A DNA stretch of 64,000 nt from Carboxylicivirga agarovorans (GTDB lineage: Bacteria; Bacteroidota; Bacteroidia; Bacteroidales; Marinilabiliaceae): assembly GCF_050589845.1 (NCBI RefSeq), contig NZ_JBNGPA010000008.1, forward strand, positions 1 through 64,000. Reading direction: 5' to 3'. The number at the start of each line of letters is the position of its first letter. The stretch's first letter is position 1. Shown here one piece after another: positions 6,684 to 15,637 of the stretch. Position numbers and translations under genes: made by a program. Under the pieces are notes generated by a model. The model worked only from the letters and a program-made list of their open reading frames with translations, was not told the DNA's origin and did not search any database.

Positions 6684-8867
6684 TTATACAATCAGCAGGC
6701 CCGCATCTTTAAGTTGTGAGAATGTATAGCTATTGATAAACTTATTAAAATCGCCCGGTTGATTAGTCTCATACTCGTGCTGAAATGAGGCGAAACTAAG
6801 CGATTCTTCCCGTAACGAAGCTTTGCTCAGGATATCTTTCAACCAGTACCCGAGTGAAGCTTTGGTAGTAACCTGCACATGGGTTTTACCAGAAAACAGT
6901 GTCAATTCTGTCATTTTTACATCCTTCTTACCTTTCTTTTTAGTAAAATCTTTTACATGTGGTTCTTTACCTAACCAGATAACACGGCTGTTGTCTTTTA
7001 TCAGGATACCATCTGTTAGTTTACTTTCAATATAGCCAGGCGGTATTTTAGTTTTTGGAACTTTAAATTCAAACCACTCAGACAAAGGCCAGTCAAAACA
7101 AATACCATGCATATAATTGTAAAGCGCCTTTTTTAATCCCTCACTAAATTGCTCATGAATCGTCCCTTCCTGATCTGTAAACTCAAGGTCATTGTTGGCA
7201 AAAGTCCCTCCTAAGCCATTGGTAATTGTAAGGCCGTATTTATCAGGTTCAAGACCTACGGGACTATGAGCCGTCAGTGCAAACTGATGCCAAAAGCCTG
7301 AGTTTACAATTCCCAGCTCAAACAGTTGCCTGACTACTTCCAATGCGTCAATTGTCTCCTGGGCTGTTTGCGAAGGAAAGCCATACATCAGGTAGGCATG
7401 TACCATTATACCTGCTTCTGTAAGGTTGGTTGTCACATTACTTACCTGCTCTATACTAACACCCTTATTGATTAACTTGAGAATCCTGTCTGATGCCACT
7501 TCAAGCCCACCTGCTACAGCTATGCATCCACTTTGCTTTAATAAAAGGCATAGATCTGCAGAAAAGTTTTTCTCAAAACGAATGTTAGTCCACCAAACCA
7601 CCTTCAGCTCACGTTTTATAATCTCAATGGCCAGGTCTTTTAACAATGCCGGAGGCGCTGCTTCATCCACAAAGTGAAAACCATGTTTAGCAGTTGCTTT
7701 AATCAGTGCTTCCATGCGATCAACCAGCAAACTTGCATTGACTGGTTCATAACGTTTTATGTAGTCAAGTGAGCCATCACAAAACGTACATTTGCCCCAG
7801 TAACACCCATGTGCCAGGGTCATTTTAATCCATTGACCATCAGACCAAAGTCGAAACATGGGATTAGCCGTTTCCAATACTGATATATACTTGTTCCAAT
7901 CTAAATCGCTGTAATCGGGTATCCCCAGTTGTTCCTGTTTAATATCAGTTTCATTGGCGCCATTCATTAACTCCACACCATCAGCCTTACAAACAAAGGT
8001 CCGTTTTAATTGTGACTGCAGACGCTTACCTTCTATCAACTCGATCAAACATTTTACCGGCAGCTCACCATCATCAAGAGTTATATAATCACAAAACTGA
8101 AATACACGCTCATCTTTTAATTCGCGCAGCTCGGTATTGACAAAGCCTCCTCCAAGTGAAACCTTTATTTCTTTATCGTAATTTTTTGTGAACTGCCCTG
8201 CTCGTAAAGCGCCCAGTAAGTTGCCCGGAAACGGGATGGATATCAACACCAGTTGCGGATTATGATACTCCAATAAACGCTTTAATTCTTCCTCCATGAT
8301 CTGTTCAATAAAGCTTGACGGTCCCTGCAGTTTTGTATACAATTCATCAAAGGATGCGGCTGAGCGTCCCAAGCGTTCAGCATACCGGCTAAAGCCAAAG
8401 TTGGAGTCTGCAACCTCGATGATAAAATCAGACAAATCTTCAAGAAATAAGGTACAATAGTGCTTCGCCTTATCCATCAAGCCCATGGTACCAAAAGCCT
8501 CTGAGTCGTCATGTAATTGATTGAAGCGACTTGCTTCAGGTAAAATATTTCCATGACACAAATTTTGTGCTTCTATAATATCCGGAGCCCGCATAAAGTC
8601 CATTACCCGTTGAATACAGCCGATGTATTCATCTCTTAACAAATGGATGCGACGGGCATTTTCACTGAAATGCCCATCTATTACATATTCATCAAACAGC
8701 TTCGTTAAACCATCAACACAAAACAATCGATGGATGACTTCAATTCCCAGGTCAGCCTGAAAGGAATCCACATTTATGGTGTTTAAGAATCCCTTTAAAT
8801 AAGCTGTAGCCGGATATGGAGTATTTAATTGTGTAAAAGGCGGCAATACTAATAGAACCTTGGTCAT
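6684..8867 (-). CDS. B12-binding-domain radical SAM protein
   Basis: This 727-residue protein starts with KVLLVLPPFTQLNTPYPATAYLKGFL, typical of cobalamin-binding radical SAM enzymes. A Rossmann-like segment follows (VLISIPFPGNLLGALRAG; VSLGGGFVNTE), then the radical SAM core with C355-x4-C360-x2-C363 (HGCYWGKCTFCDG). CX4CX2C spacing is an accepted variant of CX3CX2C. TIM-barrel elements follow (GFHFVDEAAPP, GGLEVASDRILKLINKGV, HAYLMYGFPSQT). The long C-terminal part (from about 560) has no recognised domain. Chemistry may be methyl transfer or another radical rearrangement; the substrate is unknown. No precursor peptide or partner is visible beside it. A TATTTTTG promoter motif lies 19 bases upstream. 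Confidence 0.85.
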   Translation of the reverse strand: MTKVLLVLPPFTQLNTPYPATAYLKGFLNTINVDSFQADLGIEVIHRLFCVDGLTKLFDEYVIDGHFSENARRIHLLRDEYIGCIQRVMDFMRAPDIIEAQNLCHGNILPEASRFNQLHDDSEAFGTMGLMDKAKHYCTLFLEDLSDFIIEVADSNFGFSRYAERLGRSAASFDELYTKLQGPSSFIEQIMEEELKRLLEYHNPQLVLISIPFPGNLLGALRAGQFTKNYDKEIKVSLGGGFVNTELRELKDERVFQFCDYITLDDGELPVKCLIELIEGKRLQSQLKRTFVCKADGVELMNGANETDIKQEQLGIPDYSDLDWNKYISVLETANPMFRLWSDGQWIKMTLAHGCYWGKCTFCDGSLDYIKRYEPVNASLLVDRMEALIKATAKHGFHFVDEAAPPALLKDLAIEIIKRELKVVWWTNIRFEKNFSADLCLLLKQSGCIAVAGGLEVASDRILKLINKGVSIEQVSNVTTNLTEAGIMVHAYLMYGFPSQTAQETIDALEVVRQLFELGIVNSGFWHQFALTAHSPVGLEPDKYGLTITNGLGGTFANNDLEFTDQEGTIHEQFSEGLKKALYNYMHGICFDWPLSEWFEFKVPKTKIPPGYIESKLTDGILIKDNSRVIWLGKEPHVKDFTKKKGKKDVKMTELTLFSGKTHVQVTTKASLGYWLKDILSKASLREESLSFASFQHEYETNQPGDFNKFINSYTFSQLKDAGLLIV

Positions 8868-9304
8868 AAGCGTTATTTCTTAATGCAAAAATAAAGAAAT
8901 CGAATCAGCTACTCTAATTGTTATTTTACAGAGTCGTATTAAACATTGAAATGTCGAACATTTGAACCTCATCTTCGAATCTTACAGGTTGATTACGTGC
9001 AAATTACAAGATATAAATACAACAACATCTTTTTTGGGAGATAATGAAACATTTGTGCCATCAAGGCGTATCAGCACGAGGTTGTCCGGCAAAAACAATC
9101 AAAATAAGGGGAATTGAAAAATACATTTGGAAGAATAGAAAGGAAGCAAGGGGAATTGCATTGGGAAGGGACTGCCTGTACAACAGGCTATAATGAATAT
9201 TTCTCACAGGTAAAACTACCTGAAATCAACTAGAATTTTATCTAAACCACTTTGGCCACTTTGTGAGCGAAGGTGATTAATTAATCTATCAAACTCATAT
9301 TTTT
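8868..9304 (+). other. 437-bp leader region of the TonB receptor, possible structured RNA
   Basis: No ORF is supported. Two copies of AAGGGGAATTG (9106-9116 and 9148-9158) are followed by two compact hairpins: GCCTGT-ACA-ACAGGC (9174-9188) and CAGGT-AAAACT-ACCTG (9207-9222). They lie about 85-130 bases upstream of the receptor start. None of the known riboswitch signatures I can recall (cobalamin, TPP, SAM, FMN) is present. Confidence 0.4.
8886..8893 (-). promoter_or_regulatory. Putative -7 promoter (radical SAM gene)
   Basis: The minus strand reads TATTTTTG followed by C, matching TAnnTTTG, 19 bases before the start at 8867. This implies a very short leader. Confidence 0.55.
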
Positions 9305-11539
9305 ATGAAATGTAGAATTGGGATTGCTATGCTTATCGCATTAGCATTGGGTGTTACAAATTCAAGGGCACAATCAATGGATGGAGATACCATTGATTAT
9401 TTTAACATGTCACTCGAAGACTTGATGAATATGGAAATTGTGGCCGTATCAAAAAAAGCTGAAAACAGTTTTGATGCGCCCCTGTCTTCATCAATCATCA
9501 CAAAAGAAGAAATCATTAATTCGGGAGCTACAACCATTGAGGAAGCGTTCCGCCTGGTACCAGGCTTTATTGTCAGAGAAGAATCCAATGGTAACTATGA
9601 TGTACATATCCGCGGGAATGACAACCTTCCGTCAGGTAACTTTACTTTTTTCACTGAAAACTCCATGTCACTCATCATGGTAGACGGGCGTAAAGTTTTT
9701 AATAACATGAACGGCGGAACATTCTGGGAAGCTTTACCTGTTAGCATCTCAGATGTTGAGCGCATTGAGGTTATCAGGGGCGCCTCTACCGCGCTTTACG
9801 GACCTAATGCCGTTAGCGGCGTTGTTAATATCATTACCAAAAAGGCTGAAGATAAATCAATTGGCATTGACGGCAATTTCCAATTTGGTAATGCAGCCAC
9901 AAAGATTGGTGACTTTGCCTTAAGCAATTCATTTGCCGATAACAAAGTTAAAACACGCATTAGCGCAAACTTTGAGCAACGTGAGCGATTCACCAACGAT
10001 TACTATAACTGGGTTACCGGAACTTATGATCCTTATAGCGAACTGATCGATTACATTAACGGCAATCCTACCGGCGAAGATGATCCTACCTTTGCTGATC
10101 CTTCACTTGCCAAGGACAGGTATGGTGTGAATGCCTGGTTAGATTTCAAAGCATCGAAAAAGGTCAATTTTGCTGTATCAGGAGGTATTCAGAACTCAGA
10201 AGCTCAAAGCGTATTTATGGAAGGTTCTAAAACAATGTTAACAACAAGAGAATCTGAATCTTTCTACTTTAATACCATATCAAACATTCACAATTTAAGC
10301 GTTCAGCTATCAGGTACTTTTGGCACACAGGATATATATGCCGGTAGTGGTACGTCATCAAAATATGACCATAGTAACTTTGATGTCATAGCCGAATATG
10401 ATTACACCATTAACAATCTGACCTTGCGTCCGGGTGTCAGCTACCAGAGCATTGTGTACGATGACACACCTTATATTCCTGAAAACAAGCCAGGATCAGG
10501 TTATTTAAATGATGAATCGGTGCTAACCAATTTTGCTTATTACTTACGTGGCGACTATAAGGCCAGCGACAAGTTAAGGTTTATTGCCGCTATTCGATCA
10601 GATCATTATAACAAACCTGATGATAATTACTTAACATACCAGCTGATCGGAACTTACAAACCGAATGACAACAACTTATTCAGAGCGTCATACTCAAAAG
10701 CCAACAGAGGCCCTGTAATGGTTGATTTTTATGCAAGCTACTCCGAAGGTTCCATGACACCTGGCAATGCTTATCTGCAATACCTGGGTAATGACCACAT
10801 GAAACTACCAACCAGTAATGTACTTGAATTGGGTTATCGCGGACAGCTTACACCAAGCTTACAGGTTGATATTGAAACATACTATTCAGTCACAAAGGAC
10901 TTCCCTACATTTGAGCCGTCAATAATGGCGCCAACAGCGGAACAACCTTATATCCATATTATTTACCAGTATGACAATGCTTCGGTGGAAGCAGCACAAC
11001 TGGGTGCAACTGCAAGTGTATTGTATAAGCCAACTTCAAAGCTTTACTTTAAAGCCTTTGCCACCTTACAAAATACCGAACTAAAGAACCTTCAGAAAAA
11101 GCTGGTTCCGATGTTAGTTGTGCCGGATAATTCAGTACCGGGTGGACCAATGTTTGAAAATCCTGTTTACGAAACAGTGGATCAAAAACATGAGCAAACG
11201 CCTTCATTCTATGGTGGTTTCTCGGTCAATTATATTCCAGCTAAGAAGCTAAGCGTTTTTGCCGGTTTGAACTATTACTCAAAGCAGACTTATGAGCATG
11301 ATTATGCCTATTCGCAAATGCATTATTTTAATCAACAATTAAACCCTGACTATACAGGTTCAGGTATTGCCAATGTGAAGGCAAATACAATTGTTAACGC
11401 TAAAGTATCCTATAAGGTGTACAAAAACAATTCGGTTTTTGTCAATGCCCGAAACCTGTTTAATTCAACAAACCGTCAGTTCGGTTTTGCCGATGAAATG
11501 GGAGGATTATACCTGGTGGGATTAAACATCAGTTTGTAA
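9305..11539 (+). CDS. TonB-dependent outer-membrane receptor
   Basis: This 744-residue protein has a signal peptide ending near NSRAQ. A plug domain follows (about 50-180: SSSIITKEEIINSGATTIEEAFRLVPG, SLIMVDGRKVF, ISDVERIEVIRGASTALYGPNAVSGVVNIITK), then a 22-strand-type barrel ending in the aromatic-terminated VGLNISL. It lacks the N-terminal carboxypeptidase-like beta-sandwich of SusC proteins and has no SusD partner. It is therefore a classical siderophore, metal or cofactor receptor driven by TonB-ExbBD. The ligand is unknown. BtuB-type function is not supported because no cobalamin riboswitch is seen upstream. It is monocistronic with a strong bidirectional terminator downstream. Confidence 0.9.
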   Translation: MKCRIGIAMLIALALGVTNSRAQSMDGDTIDYFNMSLEDLMNMEIVAVSKKAENSFDAPLSSSIITKEEIINSGATTIEEAFRLVPGFIVREESNGNYDVHIRGNDNLPSGNFTFFTENSMSLIMVDGRKVFNNMNGGTFWEALPVSISDVERIEVIRGASTALYGPNAVSGVVNIITKKAEDKSIGIDGNFQFGNAATKIGDFALSNSFADNKVKTRISANFEQRERFTNDYYNWVTGTYDPYSELIDYINGNPTGEDDPTFADPSLAKDRYGVNAWLDFKASKKVNFAVSGGIQNSEAQSVFMEGSKTMLTTRESESFYFNTISNIHNLSVQLSGTFGTQDIYAGSGTSSKYDHSNFDVIAEYDYTINNLTLRPGVSYQSIVYDDTPYIPENKPGSGYLNDESVLTNFAYYLRGDYKASDKLRFIAAIRSDHYNKPDDNYLTYQLIGTYKPNDNNLFRASYSKANRGPVMVDFYASYSEGSMTPGNAYLQYLGNDHMKLPTSNVLELGYRGQLTPSLQVDIETYYSVTKDFPTFEPSIMAPTAEQPYIHIIYQYDNASVEAAQLGATASVLYKPTSKLYFKAFATLQNTELKNLQKKLVPMLVVPDNSVPGGPMFENPVYETVDQKHEQTPSFYGGFSVNYIPAKKLSVFAGLNYYSKQTYEHDYAYSQMHYFNQQLNPDYTGSGIANVKANTIVNAKVSYKVYKNNSVFVNARNLFNSTNRQFGFADEMGGLYLVGLNISL

Positions 11540-11544
11540 AATAT

Positions 11545-11578
11545 AAAAAGCCGGAAGCATTGATGCTTCCGGCTTTTT
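11545..11578. terminator. Bidirectional terminator between convergent genes
   Basis: AAAAAGCCGGAAGCA pairs with TGCTTCCGGCTTTTT around a four-base loop. A/T runs on both sides let it serve the TonB receptor (+) and the kinase gene (-). Confidence 0.9.
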
Positions 11579-11602
11579 ATATCAATCTTACTATTAATAG
11601 TA

Positions 11603-12700
11603 TTAATTGGCATATTTCTTAACAATGGCTTCCATCTGCTCGAATTGCTCTTCCATGCTCTGAAGCAGTTTTATCTGTGCACGTGTGCGAACAAGGTTAT
11701 GATCAGGGGCATTTGTTTTGTAATAGTTATCACCATCAATGTAATCATCCAGGAAACGTACCGCCTGTTCATAGGTTAACAACTTAGCTCCAAAAGCGAG
11801 TGTATCAATTTCAGCAGGTGTTAATACGCCCTTTGTCTCTTCAAGGAAACCTTTGATAAAGCCTTCAAACAGCTCGATATTCATACTCACATTATCTAAA
11901 TTCTTATCGTCCTCGAGGCCTGTATTCGCACCATTTCTAATGGCATCACCAATATCATAACAAACGTAACCTGGCATAACAGTATCCAGGTCAATTACAC
12001 AAAGAATATCATCATTCTCATCCAGCAATACATTATTGAATTTGGTATCCTGATGAACGATACGCTCCGGGATTAATCCTTCACGTCCCATTTGCACCAC
12101 CTTCTTGTATTCTTCAGAACGTTCCATCAGGTAATCTACTTCTGCCTTCACCTCTTTCAATCGCCCAACCGGATCTTGCTTCACACGTTCCTGAAAGTTG
12201 ATGATGCGCATTTCAGTATTGTGAAAATCAGGTAATACCGGGTATAAGGGCTCTCCTTTAAGATCAGCTAAACGGCTTTGAAACTGACCAAATGCTTTTC
12301 CTCCTACATAAGCCTGATTGGCATTTGACAATTGGTTATATGAACGCGCCCCCTCAATAAACAAAAACATGCGCCAGTAATTACCTTCCGCGTCTTTTAC
12401 ATATCCATTTCCATCAAAGGTATCAATGGGAGTTAATACCTGACGTTCCAGATCACTTCCCTCTATTTTACTTAGTTTTGATCGCAAATGATCGGTAACC
12501 CGCTGAATGTTCTTCGTTAACTCGGGTACATTTTTGAAAATGTGATGATTTATAATTTGAAGCAGGTAATTAGGCTTATCATCTTCACTTGTTTTGACTT
12601 TATAAGTGGTATTGATCAAGCCATCTCCGAAAATTTTAGCTTCACTATAGGTTCCTTCAATCTTAAATTGTTCTACAACCTCTTTGATATTAATTGCCAT
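11603..12700 (-). CDS. NahK-like aminoglycoside-phosphotransferase-fold sugar kinase
   Basis: This 365-residue cytoplasmic protein has the APH/choline-kinase fold. GDGLINTTYKV (25-35) is the nucleotide loop. VHQDTKFNNVLLD has catalytic Asp218 and Asn223. The metal-binding CVIDLDTVMPGYVCYDIGD begins at about 234, with Asp237. The overall sequence, including NGYVKD, the FIEGARSYNQ region and the late RFLDDYIDGDNYYK, resembles N-acetylhexosamine 1-kinases (NahK) that phosphorylate GlcNAc/GalNAc at C1 for salvage. Substrate assignment is by resemblance only. It is monocistronic, with a TAACTTTG promoter motif 26 bases upstream. Confidence 0.85.
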   Translation of the reverse strand: MAINIKEVVEQFKIEGTYSEAKIFGDGLINTTYKVKTSEDDKPNYLLQIINHHIFKNVPELTKNIQRVTDHLRSKLSKIEGSDLERQVLTPIDTFDGNGYVKDAEGNYWRMFLFIEGARSYNQLSNANQAYVGGKAFGQFQSRLADLKGEPLYPVLPDFHNTEMRIINFQERVKQDPVGRLKEVKAEVDYLMERSEEYKKVVQMGREGLIPERIVHQDTKFNNVLLDENDDILCVIDLDTVMPGYVCYDIGDAIRNGANTGLEDDKNLDNVSMNIELFEGFIKGFLEETKGVLTPAEIDTLAFGAKLLTYEQAVRFLDDYIDGDNYYKTNAPDHNLVRTRAQIKLLQSMEEQFEQMEAIVKKYAN

Positions 12701-12725
12701 AGCTGATTATATTTAAAAACAACAA

Positions 12726-12733
12726 CAAAGTTA
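12726..12733 (-). promoter_or_regulatory. Putative -7 promoter (NahK-like kinase)
   Basis: The minus strand reads TAACTTTG, matching TAnnTTTG, 26 bases before the start at 12700. Confidence 0.5.
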
Positions 12734-12847
12734 TCATTTACTTTTAATCATCCTATATTTTCTTTGCTTTTTAATACTCAAACTTTCTTTTCCTTTCGTT
12801 ATGAAATGTACATACATTTTATACGGCAAACACCTAACTTTAAATAA

Positions 12848-13963
12848 CTACTCAGAAATGGTATTGTCTTCTGGCTCAGGAAGCTCTTCGTGCAAAACAA
12901 ATCGCTTGTAATAGGATGCGATAACCGATGTTAATGGTAAAGCAAGCAACATACCAATCAAGCCCATCAGGCTTCCCCATATCGATAAAGCCAACAGTAC
13001 TATAGCCGGATTCATGCCATATGCTTTACCCATGATACGGGGAACCAATATTGTTTCTTGTATGATCTGAACGATAGCCAGAACTAGCAACACAAGCAAT
13101 GCAATCTGCCAGAAACTTTGGTTTGTTTCCATTGCTTTTAAAAGCGCGAGCAACAATGCCGGTATGAATCCAACGATTTGCAGATACGGAACAATGTTTA
13201 ATGCACCAATAAACAAGCCTAATATGATTGCCATTGGTAATCCAATTATCTTAAAGCCTATGGCAAGTAATACGCCAACAATTAAGGCGATTAATCCCTG
13301 TGAGCGGAAGTACAAGTCCATTGAGTGCCCCAGATCATCAACTATCTCTGATGCGACTTTACGGTATTGTGAAGGTATTATACCTAACCACAACTGTCCC
13401 ATCCTTTGGAAATCCATCAGTATAAAAATAGTATACAATACGACAATCAGCATTCCGATTATACCGGCAATAACACGCATTGAACCAGAAAACAAATTCC
13501 AGAATCCGGGTAATACTTTCTTTATCGTCCCGTATATATTGTCGATATTTAAGTAAGATACCAAATCTGTATCACGTATAATATCCCTTAAACTATGTTC
13601 CCAATCAAAGGGTAATACATCCCTGACATCCACCGACTGTACATATATCCTGATCAATTGCACCATCTTATTCATTTCCTGAATAAAGGCCGGAACTAAA
13701 AACAACATTATTGCAGTTAAAGCGGCCCCTACAACAGAAACAGTCAATAAAACAGACAGACCCCTATGCCGGATTCTCATCTTATTCTGAACAAAATTAA
13801 CCAGAGGATCAAGCAAATAGGCTATAAACACGGCAATGATAAATGGTCCTAATACATGCTTGAGTAGATTAATCACATATAAAACAGCTCCAAAAACCAA
13901 AGCTGTCACTACCATTCTAACAACACGATCAAATGTGTAAGGGCGAGGTTGATAATTTTCCAT
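12848..13963 (-). CDS. AI-2E transporter (PerM/YdiK) family permease
   Basis: This 371-residue integral membrane protein has about seven or eight hydrophobic segments. The N-terminal pair (LVFGAVLYVINLLKHVLGPFIIAVFIAYLLDPLVNFVQ) is the family signature. The middle soluble region (RIYVQSVDVRDVLPFDW...) and the C-terminal helices GLFIGALNIVPYLQIVGFIPALLL and NPAIVLLALSIWGSLMGLIGMLLALP match the AI-2E/UPF0118 pattern. Members export autoinducer-2 or act as Na+/H+ antiporters, so the transported species is open. The tail after residue 355 is acidic and hydrophilic. It lies beside the kinase gene on the same strand with a 147-bp gap, so it is probably a separate transcript. Confidence 0.9.
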   Translation of the reverse strand: MENYQPRPYTFDRVVRMVVTALVFGAVLYVINLLKHVLGPFIIAVFIAYLLDPLVNFVQNKMRIRHRGLSVLLTVSVVGAALTAIMLFLVPAFIQEMNKMVQLIRIYVQSVDVRDVLPFDWEHSLRDIIRDTDLVSYLNIDNIYGTIKKVLPGFWNLFSGSMRVIAGIIGMLIVVLYTIFILMDFQRMGQLWLGIIPSQYRKVASEIVDDLGHSMDLYFRSQGLIALIVGVLLAIGFKIIGLPMAIILGLFIGALNIVPYLQIVGFIPALLLALLKAMETNQSFWQIALLVLLVLAIVQIIQETILVPRIMGKAYGMNPAIVLLALSIWGSLMGLIGMLLALPLTSVIASYYKRFVLHEELPEPEDNTISE

Positions 13964-14212
13964 ATTTTTTAAATTTGCGCCAAAGTAATAAAATTGAAGT
14001 CAATTATACCGACTCACAAAATAAATACAAGCACCCAACGTTACTGTCTATAAGTAATACTGCAAGTATTCGTTAATTTTTGTAAAATTTATTTGCTTAA
14101 ATGTAAAAATTTGTATTGTTTTTTGACGAAGCTTTTGTTACTTTGCATATTATAACCCTAACTCTATCTGCAGCTGAAATTTTGCAGAACTGTTGATATT
14201 TGAATTAGAGAA

Positions 14213-15637
14213 ATGAAGTGGATTGAGCGCTGCATATTATTATTTATCTGCACATTAGCATTCTTAGCATGTGAACGCGAATTTGTGTATCGTGGTGGAG
14301 AAGAAGGATTATCCTTTTCGACCGACACCATCATGTTCGATACTATCTTCACTTCTATTGGTTCCACCACTAAAAATTTCAGAGTTTATAATCCTTATGA
14401 CGAAGACATGTCCATCGAATCTATTGAGTTAGCCGGTGGGGATGATAGTGGTTTCAGACTAAATATAAATGGCTACCCCGAAAGCTATGCAGAAGAAATT
14501 CGCATCAGGGCAAAGGACAGCCTTTATATTTTTGTTGAAGTTACCATCGATCCTGTGGGTAGTAATACCCCCTTCGTTGTGACCGATTCCATATATTTCA
14601 GAACCAAAAGCAAACTACAAACTGTTCAGCTTGTTGCTTATGGGCAGGATGTTGTTCTGATGAAGAAAGAATGGTTAAAAACCCAGACCCTGACAAGTGA
14701 AAAGCCCTATTTAATATATGATTATCTCGTTGTTGATTCTGCAGAAACTGTTACAATTGATCCGGGTGCCAAACTCTATTTCTACAAAGATGCAAGCATG
14801 CTTGTACTTGGCACTCTGAATGTTAATGGCACAACAGAAGAGCCTGTTGTTTTCGCAGGACACAGGCAGGAAGAATGGTATGAAGATAAACCCGGGCAAT
14901 GGGGCTATATTCATCTCCTTCCGGGCTCAGGTATTTCGACCTTTAATAATTGTATCATTAAAAATGGCATGATGGGTATTTTGGCTGACTCTGTTGGTCT
15001 TAGCAATTCACCTGTCTCAATAAACAATACCAAGATAGAACATGTAAGCACATTTGGTTTATTGGCTCAAACTTCAAATCTGAGTGTATCAAACAGTGTG
15101 TTCGGGGATTGTGGAAACAGCTCTGCCGCTTTAACTGTAGGAGGAACATATGAATTTACCCATTGTACATTCGCCAATTACTACGATTGGACCTTCAGAA
15201 ATAATCCGGCAGTATTTTTAAGCAACTATTATGTGGATGCCAATGATAACGAACAGATTGTTCCACTTAAAGAAGCAACCTTTAATAATTGCATCATTTA
15301 CGGAAACAATTATTCCGAACTGGGATTTGATCTAAAATACAGCAATAATGAAGCTCCTGAACTTGATGCCAATTACCTGTTCAATCACGCCATCATCAAG
15401 CTTTCAGATGATTTTGATATTTCTGATGAAACAAAATTTATCGATATCCTTAAAAACGAGGATCCTTCATTTATTAGTATCAGTGATTACAACTATCAAC
15501 TTGACACCCTTTCAGCAGCAAAAGATGCAGGCGATTTTAAGTTAGCAGAGCCCTTCCCTCTTGACATTCTTGGTGCCAATCGTTTACAAGACGATGGTCC
15601 TGATCTGGGTGCTTATGAACGCTATGAGAAAGAGTAA
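14213..15637 (+). CDS. Right-handed beta-helix lipoprotein
   Basis: This 474-residue lipoprotein has signal LLFICTLAFLAC with Cys20. An Ig-like N-terminal region follows (FSTDTIMFDTIFTSIGSTTKNFRVYNPYDEDMSIESIEL), close to domains seen in Bacteroidales surface or periplasmic proteins. From about 190 onward there are repeats with the spacing of a parallel beta-helix (PGAKLYFYKDASMLVLGTLNVNGT, GSGISTFNNCIIKNGMMGI, NCIIYGNNYSELGF) ending in the LGAYE motif common in such proteins. No catalytic residues of a polysaccharide lyase are evident, so a structural or adhesive role is as likely. The stop codon is overlapped by the next gene, so the two are co-translated. Confidence 0.8.
   Translation: MKWIERCILLFICTLAFLACEREFVYRGGEEGLSFSTDTIMFDTIFTSIGSTTKNFRVYNPYDEDMSIESIELAGGDDSGFRLNINGYPESYAEEIRIRAKDSLYIFVEVTIDPVGSNTPFVVTDSIYFRTKSKLQTVQLVAYGQDVVLMKKEWLKTQTLTSEKPYLIYDYLVVDSAETVTIDPGAKLYFYKDASMLVLGTLNVNGTTEEPVVFAGHRQEEWYEDKPGQWGYIHLLPGSGISTFNNCIIKNGMMGILADSVGLSNSPVSINNTKIEHVSTFGLLAQTSNLSVSNSVFGDCGNSSAALTVGGTYEFTHCTFANYYDWTFRNNPAVFLSNYYVDANDNEQIVPLKEATFNNCIIYGNNYSELGFDLKYSNNEAPELDANYLFNHAIIKLSDDFDISDETKFIDILKNEDPSFISISDYNYQLDTLSAAKDAGDFKLAEPFPLDILGANRLQDDGPDLGAYERYEKE

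Noticed and set aside
9060..9240. Cobalamin or TPP riboswitch before the TonB receptor
   Set aside because: The signature words of those classes (for cobalamin, the paired TCCCCG and GCCAGAAGACC boxes) are absent, in contrast to the clear example at 44272.
9305..11539. BtuB (vitamin B12 receptor)
   Set aside because: No cobalamin riboswitch and no cob or btu neighbour; the sequence fits a general TonB receptor.
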